Translations under genes and position numbers: made by a program
Notes under the pieces: model-generated
Told to the model about the DNA's origin: nothing
Databases searched by the model: none
The model's input: only the letters and a program-made list of their open reading frames with translations
From: Salinicoccus sp. YB14-2
Lineage (GTDB): Bacteria > Bacillota > Bacilli > Staphylococcales > Salinicoccaceae
Direction of reading: 5' to 3'
Assembly (NCBI RefSeq): GCF_001265075.1
Contig: NZ_LFKO01000001.1
Span: 1,100,060 to 1,164,059 of the forward strand
Length of the DNA: 64,000 nt
Shown: positions 33,864 to 43,262 of the stretch, piece by piece
Layout of the letters: each line of letters starts with the position of its first letter
Position numbering within the stretch: the first letter of the stretch is position 1

Positions 33864-34535
33864 TTAATAGAAATGGTTCCACGGAGCTTCATCGGGCGGA
33901 GTGGATTCTACAGCGGCGGAACTTTCTTTAGCTGGATGTTTGACATTGACGCTGTACGACCATAGTGCAATCGGCTGGCCGACTTTGTTATAGTGCTGAC
34001 CATGATTCGTATCACCATGCAGAACATTGCCGACATTGGTGAGCTGTACTCTTATATGATATGAATACCCTTTCTCCATCTCGATTTCCATAAGTGTCAG
34101 ATCGTCTTCAGAATCTCTGTCGATGACCTTGTAGTGAAGTGCGCTTTTTATGGCCTTTTCATCATTCTCATTTGTAATGCTGAATGAATTATTCTCAGAG
34201 TTTTTAATAAGATAATCGGTTAATGTGTCCTCATCTTTCGGCATTTGGCCACGGACGATTGCCCTGTATTTTCTTGTAATATTGTTATTGTCCTGCATTA
34301 AATAAGAAGCGGTGTCAGAGGTCTTGGCGAATACGGCAGCACCGCCTATCGGACTTCCCAGTATTTCATCAGCTTCAGGATATAAATCATCATTTTCCGC
34401 ATTACTGTTTTTAATGTGTTCTTTCAACGAATTCAGCAGAACTTCACCTTCTGTGCCTTCAATATAAGAAGGGATGATGGCAGATTTTTCAATTATGAGC
34501 AGGTGGTCATCCTCATATAAGATATTAGTATTCAT
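33864..34535 (-). CDS. Degenerate RluA-family paralogue lacking the catalytic aspartate
   Basis: 223 residues, colinear with its downstream neighbour over the whole length (NILYEDDHLLIIEK, AVFAKTSDTAS, KYRAIVRGQ, HIRVQLTNVGNVLHGD). The catalytic HRLDRP is replaced by EILGSP, so G60 stands where the aspartate should be, and GRSHQIR has become GYSYHIR. The frame is intact with a good ribosome site (AAAGGAG) before the ATG at 34535. It is probably a tandem duplicate that has lost catalysis; it could still bind RNA. Confidence 0.8.
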   Translation of the reverse strand: MNTNILYEDDHLLIIEKSAIIPSYIEGTEGEVLLNSLKEHIKNSNAENDDLYPEADEILGSPIGGAAVFAKTSDTASYLMQDNNNITRKYRAIVRGQMPKDEDTLTDYLIKNSENNSFSITNENDEKAIKSALHYKVIDRDSEDDLTLMEIEMEKGYSYHIRVQLTNVGNVLHGDTNHGQHYNKVGQPIALWSYSVNVKHPAKESSAAVESTPPDEAPWNHFY

Positions 34536-34655
34536 TGGTGCACTCTCCTTTACTCTTTTAAACAAATATATCAGTATTAAATAAATTCCCTATTTCATGA
34601 TTTTATAACATTAAAGTAAGATTTCAGATATTATACAGATGAAGGATGATTTAAA

Positions 34656-35567
34656 TTGCTGGATCGACTGACTCCTGTTTTGATATTAATAATGATGGGC
34701 GTTGCATTGTTCATAGGACAGTACGAATGGGTTTCAGACGTTCTCGGTATATTGGTTATACCGTTATTAATGGCGTTATTATTTTTAATATTTCTTGATG
34801 TGCCTTTCAGGGATATTCCTGCCTCCATAAAAAACTATAAATTTAACTTTATATCTCTGGCGATAAATTTCATATGGACACCGGTGCTTGCATATTTGCT
34901 GGGGTACATGTTTTTAGCGGATCAGCCTGTACTGTGGCTGGGTCTGGTCATGCTTCTCGTCACTCCCTGCACAGACTGGTATATAATATTTACGAACCTT
35001 GCCAAAGGTAATACAGCATTATCCACAACGATTTTACCAATAAACTTCATACTGCAGATCATTCTTCTGCCGGTGTATATTTATTTGTTTTTCGGTGTGT
35101 TCGAATGGGTGTCGTTCAGAGTCGTCTTGTCGATGATATTGACACTGATCATACCGCTCGGACTCGCAGCGTTTGTAAAATTGTTATTTCCCGGGGAATA
35201 CTTACGGCGAGCCTCCTCGATTAACCCCCTGGTCCTAAGTCTGGCCGTGCTTTCCATTTTTGCTTCTGAGAGGGAAACACTGTTCAACAATTTGAATTTA
35301 CTTCAAATAATATTATTACCGATATTGCTGTTTTTCTTGATAAATTTTATAGTCAGCAACATCGCAGCGAAAACATTCAAGTTCAATTACCGTAATACCG
35401 TCAGTCTGGTCATGACGACGATGGCGAGAAACTCTCCCCTTGCTCTGGCAATCGCAGTTGTGGTTTTTGATGACCTGCCAATCATTACTTTGGCATTGAT
35501 CATCGGACCTCTGATTGAGATACCGGTACTTGCAGTGACAAGCAGAGTAATGCAATTGAAGATGTAA
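34656..35567 (+). CDS. BASS/ACR3-superfamily transporter
   Basis: 303 residues with about ten membrane segments. TPCTDWYIIFTNLAKGN resembles the bile acid:sodium symporter / arsenite permease (ACR3) superfamily; ACR3 proteins have a cysteine and tryptophan at this spot. The family moves organic anions, arsenite or silicon acids. It starts at a TTG with AAGGATG 6 bases upstream. The ars operon in this window has its own ArsB, so arsenite export is not required of this protein. Substrate unknown. Confidence 0.7.
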   Translation: MLDRLTPVLILIMMGVALFIGQYEWVSDVLGILVIPLLMALLFLIFLDVPFRDIPASIKNYKFNFISLAINFIWTPVLAYLLGYMFLADQPVLWLGLVMLLVTPCTDWYIIFTNLAKGNTALSTTILPINFILQIILLPVYIYLFFGVFEWVSFRVVLSMILTLIIPLGLAAFVKLLFPGEYLRRASSINPLVLSLAVLSIFASERETLFNNLNLLQIILLPILLFFLINFIVSNIAAKTFKFNYRNTVSLVMTTMARNSPLALAIAVVVFDDLPIITLALIIGPLIEIPVLAVTSRVMQLKM

Positions 35568-35715
35568 CAGGAAACGAGACTCCTATTCTATGAAAATTGA
35601 CAGGTGTCTTTATTTATAATTAATTTTTCACTATTTTTTACGCATATTTATAATATACTGAATAGTATGATAGAATTAGGGCACTAAAAAGCGACTTTCA
35701 AAGGGGTGTATATGA

Positions 35716-36435
35716 GTGGATATTAGAAGATACTCCGAAAATTCTATAACCATTTACATCGGAGATGAAATCAATGAGGATACAAATAAAAAACTGGTCC
35801 ATTTGAAAAATGAACTGGAGAAAATGGAGATAGACGGTGTCTCGGAAATCGTCATATCCTATACCAGCCTTATAATTTACTATGACATTTTTAAAACAAC
35901 GGGCAAAGACGTGGAAAATGTATTAAAGAAAATGGACCTGGCCAAACTGGAAAAGCGGTCATTAAAATATAATCTGGTTGAAATACCGGTCTGTTACGGT
36001 GGAGAATACGGTCCGGATCTGGCATTGTTCGATGATAACGGTTTATCCCCGGAGGAAGTCATCGAACTTCACAGCAATACTGAATACCTGGTATATATGC
36101 TTGGATTCATGCCGGGGTTCCCCTATCTCGGCGGTCTGGATGAGAGATTGTTCAAAGACAGGCTTGATAATCCGAGGACGAGAATTCCGGCAGGTTCTGT
36201 CGGTATAGGCGGAAAGCAGACAGGGATGTATCCTTTCACATCACCGGGCGGCTGGAATCTGCTTGGACGTACGCCGATCCCTTTATTTGATGAGAACAGG
36301 GAACCTCAGATTTTATATGAAGCAGGAGACAGAATCATCTACAGAGCGATTGATGAAAAAGAATATAAACAACTGCAGCAGCAGGTGGAAGATGATGACT
36401 ATGAAGTGAAAATCACCAGCAGGGAGGCAAATTAA
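35716..36435 (+). CDS. pxpB: 5-oxoprolinase subunit B (KipI family)
   Basis: 239 residues, starting at a GTG with AAGGGGTG upstream. The C-terminal cyclophilin-like domain has YMLGFMPGFPYLGGLD and RIPAGSVGIGGKQTGMYPF. With PxpC and PxpA it hydrolyses 5-oxoproline to glutamate using ATP. First gene of a seven-gene operon; it touches pxpC by one base. The Bacillus homologue KipI was first known as a kinase inhibitor. Confidence 0.9.
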   Translation: MDIRRYSENSITIYIGDEINEDTNKKLVHLKNELEKMEIDGVSEIVISYTSLIIYYDIFKTTGKDVENVLKKMDLAKLEKRSLKYNLVEIPVCYGGEYGPDLALFDDNGLSPEEVIELHSNTEYLVYMLGFMPGFPYLGGLDERLFKDRLDNPRTRIPAGSVGIGGKQTGMYPFTSPGGWNLLGRTPIPLFDENREPQILYEAGDRIIYRAIDEKEYKQLQQQVEDDDYEVKITSREAN

Positions 36436-37421
36436 TGACTTTCAAAGTATTGAATCCAGGAATGTTCTCGACGATTCAGGATGCAGGCCGGTTTTCTTAT
36501 CAGACCTTTGGTTTCTCGCCTTCCGGGGTATTGGATTACAAAGCACATAAATTGGCGAACCGCCTGCTCGGCAATGAAGATGATGCAGCAGTATTGGAAA
36601 TGACTTTGCAGGGTGTTGAGCTGCTTGCAAAGAAAGATACGGTCATTTCAACATCCGGAGCGGTAGCGCCTGTAACAATAAATGACAAACGATATACCCA
36701 TGGCAGCGCGATTAAAATAATTGAAGGTGAAACCCTGAAGATTGGCAAGTGTGAAAATGGATCGAGAACATATCTTGCAGTTCTGGGCGGGTTTGATGTT
36801 CCTCCGGTACTCGGCAGCAGATCAACACATACGAGAAGCGGAATCGGAGGTTTTAAAGGCAGAACTTTAAAGAACGGTGATGTATTAAAGAGTATAGGCG
36901 GCGATTTCTCAGAGGGTCTGAAGAAAATTAAACCGTTTGAAAGCGACAACATCATCCGTATTATACCAGGTCAGCAATATGACCGTTTCAAAGCGCAGGT
37001 AAAAAGAAAACTGTTCAATTCTGAGTACACAATTACAAAAGACAGCGACCGGATGGGAATCCGTTTGAACGGACCTGAGCTTGAAACTGATGAAGGTCAT
37101 GATGTACTCAGTGAACCGACTCAGCTCGGCAGCATCCAGGTGCCCAAAAACGGACAGCCTATCATTCTGCTGAATGACAGGCAGACTGCGGGCGGATACG
37201 TGCGTATAGCGACTGTGGCTCTTGCCGATATTCCGAAGCTGGTACAAAAATCACCTGGCGGGAAGCTTGCATTCAAAGAGATTGATGTAGATGAAGCAAC
37301 TAAGATATATAAAGAGGAATTGACCAAAATTGATTCCGGTGAATACTTTGAGGATTTACGTGATTTCACGTCAATCCGCCGGCATATTTCTTTAAAGATA
37401 TCAAAACTGATGGAGGAATAA
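36435..37421 (+). CDS. pxpC: 5-oxoprolinase subunit C (KipA family)
   Basis: 328 residues. VLNPGMFSTIQDAGRFSYQ and SGVLDYKAHKLANRLLGN at the N-terminus and LNDRQTAGGYVRIATVA near the C-terminus are family hallmarks. It forms the ATP-using complex with PxpB. The biotin-carrier gene follows after 2 bases. Confidence 0.92.
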   Translation: MTFKVLNPGMFSTIQDAGRFSYQTFGFSPSGVLDYKAHKLANRLLGNEDDAAVLEMTLQGVELLAKKDTVISTSGAVAPVTINDKRYTHGSAIKIIEGETLKIGKCENGSRTYLAVLGGFDVPPVLGSRSTHTRSGIGGFKGRTLKNGDVLKSIGGDFSEGLKKIKPFESDNIIRIIPGQQYDRFKAQVKRKLFNSEYTITKDSDRMGIRLNGPELETDEGHDVLSEPTQLGSIQVPKNGQPIILLNDRQTAGGYVRIATVALADIPKLVQKSPGGKLAFKEIDVDEATKIYKEELTKIDSGEYFEDLRDFTSIRRHISLKISKLMEE

Positions 37422-37423
37422 CT

Positions 37424-37846
37424 ATGAATGTTAAAAAAGTCAAGGAACTCATTAAACTGTTCAAAGATGAAGAACTTACAAAACTGAAAATCGAAGAAAA
37501 GGGAATGAAAATCCATATTGAAAAGGGAGGTGTCGTACAGTCGTCGACAGCGGTTGATGAACAGACTTCTGACGAAACAGCACAGAACAAATCTGGGAAA
37601 ATTGAGATTAAAGCGCCGCAGGTGGGTACTTTCTATATGCAAAAAGAGGAAGGCTCTGATGAAAATTTTGTGGATGAAGGTGACACTGTCCAAAAAGGTG
37701 ATCAGGTCGGCATCATCGAAGCAATGAAAGTTTTCAATGATGTTCATTCCGATCATTCAGGCGTCATTGAAGAGATTCTTGTGGAAAATGGTGACACTGT
37801 CGAGTATGACCAGGTGCTGATGACTGTGCGCAAAGAGGGTGAATGA
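37424..37846 (+). CDS. Biotin carboxyl carrier protein (AccB-like)
   Basis: 140 residues. The C-terminal lipoyl/biotinyl domain carries EAMKVFN, with K102 the biotinylation site. An N-terminal KVKELIKLFKDEELTKLKIE helix and a short linker match AccB. It is an extra copy dedicated to this operon. With the adjacent carboxylase it suggests a biotin-dependent step linked to 5-oxoproline, but no carboxyltransferase subunit is encoded here. Confidence 0.88.
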   Translation: MNVKKVKELIKLFKDEELTKLKIEEKGMKIHIEKGGVVQSSTAVDEQTSDETAQNKSGKIEIKAPQVGTFYMQKEEGSDENFVDEGDTVQKGDQVGIIEAMKVFNDVHSDHSGVIEEILVENGDTVEYDQVLMTVRKEGE

Positions 37847-37847
37847 C

Positions 37848-39197
37848 ATGAAAAAAGTTCTGATAGCAAACCGCGGTGAAATCGCAGTAAGGATCATACG
37901 GACTTTAAAGGAAATGCACATAAAAAGTGTTGCTGTATATTCCACGGCGGATAAGGACAGCCTGCACGTGGCACTGGCAGACGAAGCACTTTGCATCGGT
38001 CCACCCCAGAGTAATGAGAGCTATTTGAATATAGAGCGGATACTCACTGCTGCAGAAATCAGCAAAGCAGATGCGGTGCACCCGGGTTACGGATTTTTAT
38101 CTGAGACACCCGAATTTGCAAGACGTTGTGAAGAAAACGGAATTACTTTTATCGGCCCTACTTCAAAAATCATGCAGAAAATGGGTGATAAAGCCGAGGC
38201 GCGGCGTACGATGAAGGAAGCGGGTGTGCCTGTCATTCCGGGCAGTGACGGTGTCGTCGACAGTCTCGAAGAAGTCAGGGAAGTCATTGAAAAAATAGGC
38301 TATCCTGTCGTCATCAAAGCAGTGTCGGGGGGAGGCGGTAAAGGGATGCGTTTTGTCCATGATGAAGCTTCGCTTGAAAAGAATTATAAAGAAGCAAAAA
38401 AAGAAGCGAAGAATGCATTCAATGATGACAGAATCTATGTAGAGAAATATATTTCCAAAGCAAGACATATTGAAGTTCAGGTTGTCGGAGACGGCAGCGG
38501 TGATGCTGTACACTTGTATGAAAGAGACTGTTCGATTCAGCGTAATAATCAAAAGCTGATTGAAGAAGCGCCGGCACAGATTTTATCCGTCAAGTCGAGA
38601 AAGTTCATCACTGAAACGACGAGGCACGCGATCGCTGAACTCAATTACGGCGGTGCGGGTACGGTTGAATATTTGTATGTCGAAGAGGAAGATGAGTTTT
38701 ATTTCATAGAAATGAATACACGTGTTCAAGTTGAACATACAGTGACAGAGGAGATTACAGGCGTCGACATCGTCCGGCTGCAGGTGGAAGTGGCACTGTT
38801 CAATAAACTGAACATCAGCCAGGAAGACATCGGTATTAATGGTTTTGCGATTGAAACACGCATCAATGCAGAGGATCCGGAGAAGAGTTTCCAGCCGGCA
38901 CCCGGGCAGATTGAAATGCTGCATTTCTCACTTGGGCGCAATGTCCGTGTAGATACAGCAGTGTATCCGGGATATAAGATTCCGCCAAATTACGATTCGA
39001 TGATTGCTAAAGTGATTGTCAACGGGAAAGACAGACAGGAAGCGATTGACAAGATGACACTCGTTCTTGATGAAACGGTCATCGGTCCGCTTAAAACAAA
39101 TCTCGATTTTCAATATTATCTCATGCAGCATCCAAATTACATTGACAATATAGTAGACATCAAGTTTTTATCACGCAATAAAATTATTGAAGACTAG
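37848..39197 (+). CDS. accC: Biotin carboxylase (AccC-like)
   Basis: 449 residues. ATP-grasp biotin carboxylase: MKKVLIANRGEIAVRIIRT, VSGGGGKGMR, HIEVQVVGD, EMNTRVQVEHTVTE and FAIETRINAED. It would carboxylate the biotin on the preceding carrier. The ATG at 37848 has AGAGGGTG upstream. The housekeeping accBC pair is presumably elsewhere, making this an operon-specific paralogue. Confidence 0.92.
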   Translation: MKKVLIANRGEIAVRIIRTLKEMHIKSVAVYSTADKDSLHVALADEALCIGPPQSNESYLNIERILTAAEISKADAVHPGYGFLSETPEFARRCEENGITFIGPTSKIMQKMGDKAEARRTMKEAGVPVIPGSDGVVDSLEEVREVIEKIGYPVVIKAVSGGGGKGMRFVHDEASLEKNYKEAKKEAKNAFNDDRIYVEKYISKARHIEVQVVGDGSGDAVHLYERDCSIQRNNQKLIEEAPAQILSVKSRKFITETTRHAIAELNYGGAGTVEYLYVEEEDEFYFIEMNTRVQVEHTVTEEITGVDIVRLQVEVALFNKLNISQEDIGINGFAIETRINAEDPEKSFQPAPGQIEMLHFSLGRNVRVDTAVYPGYKIPPNYDSMIAKVIVNGKDRQEAIDKMTLVLDETVIGPLKTNLDFQYYLMQHPNYIDNIVDIKFLSRNKIIED

Positions 39198-39207
39198 GAG
39201 GATAAAG

Positions 39208-39966
39208 ATGCATAAAGTAGATTTGAATGCAGATTTAGGCGAAAGTTTCGGTAATTACACGATTGGAAATGACGACGAAATCATCCCCCTCATCTCATCG
39301 GCAAATGTCGCATGCGGTTTTCACGCCAGTGATCCGAGTGTAATGATCAAAACGGTTGAGATGATTAAAAAAAGCGGCACAACGGGATTAGGTGCACATC
39401 CGGGTTTCCCGGACATGATGGGTTTCGGCAGACGTTTCATGGACATGACAATGAAAGAAGTCAGGGCAATCATGCTGTATCAGCTCGGGGCTCTGGATGG
39501 TATTGCTAAAACATACGGCGTTGAACTTAATCATGTCAAACCGCACGGTGCATTGTATAATGGGACATTTACCGACTATGAATTGTCGCTGACAATCGCG
39601 AATGCGGTGAAAGAGTATAATCCGGATTTGAAATTGATGGGACTGAGTAATCAGAATCTTGTCAAGGCAGGCAAGGAAGCCGGCCTTGAAGTAAGGCATG
39701 AAGTATTCGCAGACCGTGCTTATGAAGATGACGGTACGCTGGTTTCTAGAAGGAAAGATGGCGCGATGATCACGGATACAAAAGAAGCCGTGGACCGTGT
39801 TGTGAAAATGATCAAAGAAAAGAAAGTGGAAAGTATTGACGGTAATTTAATAGATATTCAGGCTGACAGCATCTGCGTGCATGGAGATGGTGAAAAAGCT
39901 CTGGATTTCATTAAAGAAATACGTAAAGCATTTGAAGAGAATGATATTAAGATAGAAACAATGTAA
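39208..39966 (+). CDS. pxpA: 5-oxoprolinase subunit A (YcsF/LamB family)
   Basis: 252 residues. KVDLNADLGESFGNYTIGND, SANVACGFHASDPS, GAHPGFPDMMGFGRR and VKPHGALYN are conserved family blocks of the barrel subunit that opens the pyroglutamate ring. The ATG at 39208 has AGGAGG 8 bases upstream. It completes the PxpABC enzyme encoded by this operon. Confidence 0.93.
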   Translation: MHKVDLNADLGESFGNYTIGNDDEIIPLISSANVACGFHASDPSVMIKTVEMIKKSGTTGLGAHPGFPDMMGFGRRFMDMTMKEVRAIMLYQLGALDGIAKTYGVELNHVKPHGALYNGTFTDYELSLTIANAVKEYNPDLKLMGLSNQNLVKAGKEAGLEVRHEVFADRAYEDDGTLVSRRKDGAMITDTKEAVDRVVKMIKEKKVESIDGNLIDIQADSICVHGDGEKALDFIKEIRKAFEENDIKIETM

Positions 39967-39997
39967 AAAATATCTTTCTGTATAAGGGGGAAATACA

Positions 39998-41212
39998 ATG
40001 GACAATGAAAAACCAAAAATGACAGCCGCTCAACGGCGATTGCTCTTCGGTTCGGTTTTCTTGATGGCGACCTCAGCAATTGGCCCGGCATTTCTTACAC
40101 AGACAACTGTTTTTACTGATCAGTTTTTAGCGAGTTTCGCATTTGCGATTGTTGTATCGATTATTATAGATATCGGTGCCCAGCTTAATATATGGAGAGT
40201 CCTCAGTGTTTCCGGAAAACGCGGTCAGGAAGTGGCAAATGAAGTAGCTCCGGGTCTTGGTTATGTAGTCGCTTTCTTCATCGTCCTGGGTGGTCTCGCC
40301 TTCAACATCGGAAACGTTGCCGGTGCAGGACTTGGTTTCAACGCAATATTTGGGTTGGATGTACGCATTGGTGCAGCGATTGCCGGCGCGTTTGCGATCT
40401 TTATTTTCCTGGTGAAAAATGGACGCGCCGTCATGGATGTGGTGACTCAGGTGCTGGGTATATTAATGATTGGTATTACTGCTTATGTCATGATTCAGTC
40501 GAATCCGCCTTACGGAGAAGCGGCTGTAAGAACTTTTGTGCCTGAAGATCCGATCGGGATGTTCGTCCCGATTGTTACAATCGTCGGGGGTACGGTCGGC
40601 GGTTATATTACATTTGCCGGTGCACACAGATTGATTGAAGCCGGCATGACCGGTAAGGAAAGTATACGATTTGTGAGCCATGCAGCAAATTATGGTATTT
40701 TAACAACCGGTGTTATGAGAGTTATTTTATTTCTTGCTGTGCTTGGTGTGCTTGCACAGGGCGCGGTGCTCAGTGAAGAGAACCCGCCGGCATCAGTCTT
40801 CCAGTTTGCATTGGGTGATCTAGGAATGCAGGTGTTCGGTGTGGTATTACTTGCTGCTGCATTATCTTCTGTCATTGGTGCAGCTTACACCAGCGCTTCA
40901 TTCTTAAGGTCTTTTCATAATATTTTTGATAAGTATAATAACGTGGTTATCGTTACGTTCATTGTATTTTCAACATTGGTATTTACATTTGTCGGTCAGC
41001 CGGTGACGCTTCTGATTCTTGCCGGTGCATTTAACGGCTTGATATTGCCATTGACATTGGGTGCAGTATTGCTTGCATCGAGAAAGAAGAAACTGGTTGG
41101 CGACTACCGTCACCCGACATGGATGATTATCTGGGGCGTTGTTGCAGTACTCGCTACTTTAATTATCGGCATCATGTCACTGGGCGGGATTGCTGATTTA
41201 TGGACAGGCTAA
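39998..41212 (+). CDS. NRAMP-related carrier (YcsG-like)
   Basis: 404 residues with about eleven membrane segments. Overall it resembles NRAMP transporters, and Bacillus YcsG is its likely counterpart beside ycsF and ycsI. In the first segment GPAFLTQTTVFT stands where metal-transporting NRAMPs have DPGN, and in the sixth FAGAHRLI stands where they have MPH. Manganese or iron transport is therefore unlikely. Uptake of 5-oxoproline or a related amino acid is inferred from the operon. Confidence 0.75.
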   Translation: MDNEKPKMTAAQRRLLFGSVFLMATSAIGPAFLTQTTVFTDQFLASFAFAIVVSIIIDIGAQLNIWRVLSVSGKRGQEVANEVAPGLGYVVAFFIVLGGLAFNIGNVAGAGLGFNAIFGLDVRIGAAIAGAFAIFIFLVKNGRAVMDVVTQVLGILMIGITAYVMIQSNPPYGEAAVRTFVPEDPIGMFVPIVTIVGGTVGGYITFAGAHRLIEAGMTGKESIRFVSHAANYGILTTGVMRVILFLAVLGVLAQGAVLSEENPPASVFQFALGDLGMQVFGVVLLAAALSSVIGAAYTSASFLRSFHNIFDKYNNVVIVTFIVFSTLVFTFVGQPVTLLILAGAFNGLILPLTLGAVLLASRKKKLVGDYRHPTWMIIWGVVAVLATLIIGIMSLGGIADLWTG

Positions 41213-41230
41213 CTTTAAGAGGTGAATAAA

Positions 41231-41998
41231 ATGAATGCTGAAAGTATAAGGAAACTGATTAGAAGCGGTGAACATCAAGGGACGACATCAGGTGTTGCAG
41301 GCGATAAAGTTCAGGCGAATTTAGTCATATTACCGAGGAAATATGCATTTGATTTTCTGCTGTTTGCAATAAGGAATAAAAAAGCCGTCCCGATTATCGA
41401 AGTGATGGAAGACGGCCAATATGAAAGCAGATATGCAAGAAACTCTGATATCAGGACTGATATACCGAAATATAATATATACAGAAATGGTGAATTGATA
41501 GAGACTGTTGATGAGGTGTCTTCTTACTGGCAGGATGATTTTGTGACATTCCTGATCGGCTGCAGTTTTACATTTGAACAGGCGATTATGGATGGCGGCA
41601 TCGATATTAAACATATTAAAGAGAAAAAGAATGTGGCGATGTATAAAACCAATATCGATGCAGCGTCCGCCGGTGTCTTTCGCGGGCAGGCGGTCGTCTC
41701 GATGAGACCGTTTAAAAAAGACGAAGTGGATAAAGTGAAAGAGATTACCGGAAAATTTCCCGATATGCACGGCGATCCTGTTCATGTCGGTACTCCGGGA
41801 GACATTGGTATTTCCAACATATCACAACCGGACTACGGGGATGCAATCGATATTGATGATGATGAAGTCCCGGTGTTTTGGGCGTGCGGTGTAACGCCGC
41901 AGAATGTCGCATTAAATGCAAAGCCGGATGTTATGATTACCCATCTGCCCGGTCACATGTTCATCACTGATATCAATAATGACGAATTTAAAGATTGA
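41231..41998 (+). CDS. YcsI/DUF1445 family, putative D-glutamate cyclase or hydro-lyase
   Basis: 255 residues from the ATG at 41231 (AAGAGGTG upstream). GTTSGVAGDKVQANLVILP, IGCSFTFEQA, TNIDAASAGVFRGQAVVSMRP and HVGTPGDIGISNI mark the family annotated as hydro-lyase or DUF1445. A mammalian protein containing this domain forms 5-oxo-D-proline from D-glutamate. Being last in a 5-oxoproline operon, a similar reaction here would supply or interconvert pyroglutamate. Activity inferred, family secure. Confidence 0.85.
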   Translation: MNAESIRKLIRSGEHQGTTSGVAGDKVQANLVILPRKYAFDFLLFAIRNKKAVPIIEVMEDGQYESRYARNSDIRTDIPKYNIYRNGELIETVDEVSSYWQDDFVTFLIGCSFTFEQAIMDGGIDIKHIKEKKNVAMYKTNIDAASAGVFRGQAVVSMRPFKKDEVDKVKEITGKFPDMHGDPVHVGTPGDIGISNISQPDYGDAIDIDDDEVPVFWACGVTPQNVALNAKPDVMITHLPGHMFITDINNDEFKD

Positions 41999-42063
41999 GT
42001 TTTCAAGAAACCGATTTGAAAGCACTATAATTAACAAACAAATTGAAAAATCATTTATCATAC

Positions 42064-42104
42064 AAAAAAAGCGGCTTTAATCATTAGATTTTCAGCCGCT
42101 TTTA
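42064..42104. terminator. Bidirectional terminator after the pxp operon
   Basis: AAAGCGGCT / AGCCGCTTTT with A-rich and T-rich flanks, between the convergent ycsI-like and yeiH-like genes. Confidence 0.87.
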
Positions 42105-42129
42105 TTTTAAATTCATCTTTTTATTTATA

Positions 42130-43143
42130 TCAGATCATCAGGAAGGCGAGCATGGATAATCCGACGGAGACAATAATCATGGCCAACAATGGCTTGAATG
42201 CTTTCGTCCTTAGATCCTTCAGGCTGACATTAAGACCAAGCCCTACCATCGCCATGGTCAGTAAAAAGGTGGATAAGTCATAGACTTTTGAAATTACTGT
42301 CTCGGGAATGAAGATTACCTGGCCGATTATGTAAGTATTGATCAGGCTCATTAAGACGAAGCCCAATAAAAACCAAGGGAATTGTACTTGAACATCGCCG
42401 GGTGCTGACCTTTTCTGATACCGTCTGACAAAGTATACAATAATGAAGCACAATGGAATCAACAGTAGGACACGTCCCAGCTTTGCAAGCAGAGCAATAG
42501 CGAGAGCATTGTTTCCTGCAGGTTCTGCAGCAAGTGCGACATGTGCAAGCTCATGCAGGCTCATCCCCGACCAGGCGCCGTATTCATTGTTGGAAATATC
42601 CAGAACCGGACGCAATAATATGTAACCGATAGAAAATATCATGCCGACGAGTGCGATGATTCCGACACTGATTCCTGTATCTTCATCTTTTGCTTTTATA
42701 ATCGGTGCGACAGCCGCAATTGCCGCAGCGCCGCATACCCCCGTCCCTACTCCAAGAAGCAGTGAAAGCTTGAAGTCAGCCTTGAACAGCTTAGCGAGTC
42801 CGAGCATGGTAAGAACCGCGAAGGTAATGACTATCGTATCTTTAAGCATGAACTCAAGTCCCTCACCGAGAATAATATTTATATTTAAACGAAGCCCATA
42901 TAAAATGATTGCGACCCGCAGTAGTTTTTTAGATGAAAAAGTGATTCCACTGTTATATGCATAGGGGTACCCGAAAATCTGCCGGTAGGCGATTGCGACA
43001 ATAATTGCACTTCCAAGGGGGCCAATCAATGAAAAACCGGGCAGGAGCGCAATAAGATATCCGATGATTGCCATTATCAATGTAATGCCTACCCCGATCA
43101 GCCACTTGGACCGTGGTTTTAACTCGTTTTCTGAACCAGTCAC
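42130..43143 (-). CDS. YeiH family putative sulfate/anion exporter
   Basis: 337 residues with about ten membrane segments, UPF0324/YeiH family. ILYGLRLNINIILGEG, GVGTGVCGAAAIAAVAP, SLHELAHVALA and GLGLNVSLKDLR are characteristic. A role in sulfite or sulfate export has been suggested for relatives but is not proven. It starts at a GTG with GGAGGTG 5 bases upstream. Confidence 0.8.
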   Translation of the reverse strand: MTGSENELKPRSKWLIGVGITLIMAIIGYLIALLPGFSLIGPLGSAIIVAIAYRQIFGYPYAYNSGITFSSKKLLRVAIILYGLRLNINIILGEGLEFMLKDTIVITFAVLTMLGLAKLFKADFKLSLLLGVGTGVCGAAAIAAVAPIIKAKDEDTGISVGIIALVGMIFSIGYILLRPVLDISNNEYGAWSGMSLHELAHVALAAEPAGNNALAIALLAKLGRVLLLIPLCFIIVYFVRRYQKRSAPGDVQVQFPWFLLGFVLMSLINTYIIGQVIFIPETVISKVYDLSTFLLTMAMVGLGLNVSLKDLRTKAFKPLLAMIIVSVGLSMLAFLMI

Positions 43144-43262
43144 TTACTCACCTCCATCATCAATAATTTATTTTAATCTAATATACTTCAAAGGCTGAAC
43201 TTCTTGAAATTGAGCCACAATATAAAGACAAATCATATTTTAATGATTTGTCTCAGCATACC

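Noticed and set aside
37121-37756. 211-codon minus-strand frame across pxpC and the biotin carrier
   Set aside because: Phenylalanine-rich antisense shadow crossing two solid genes.
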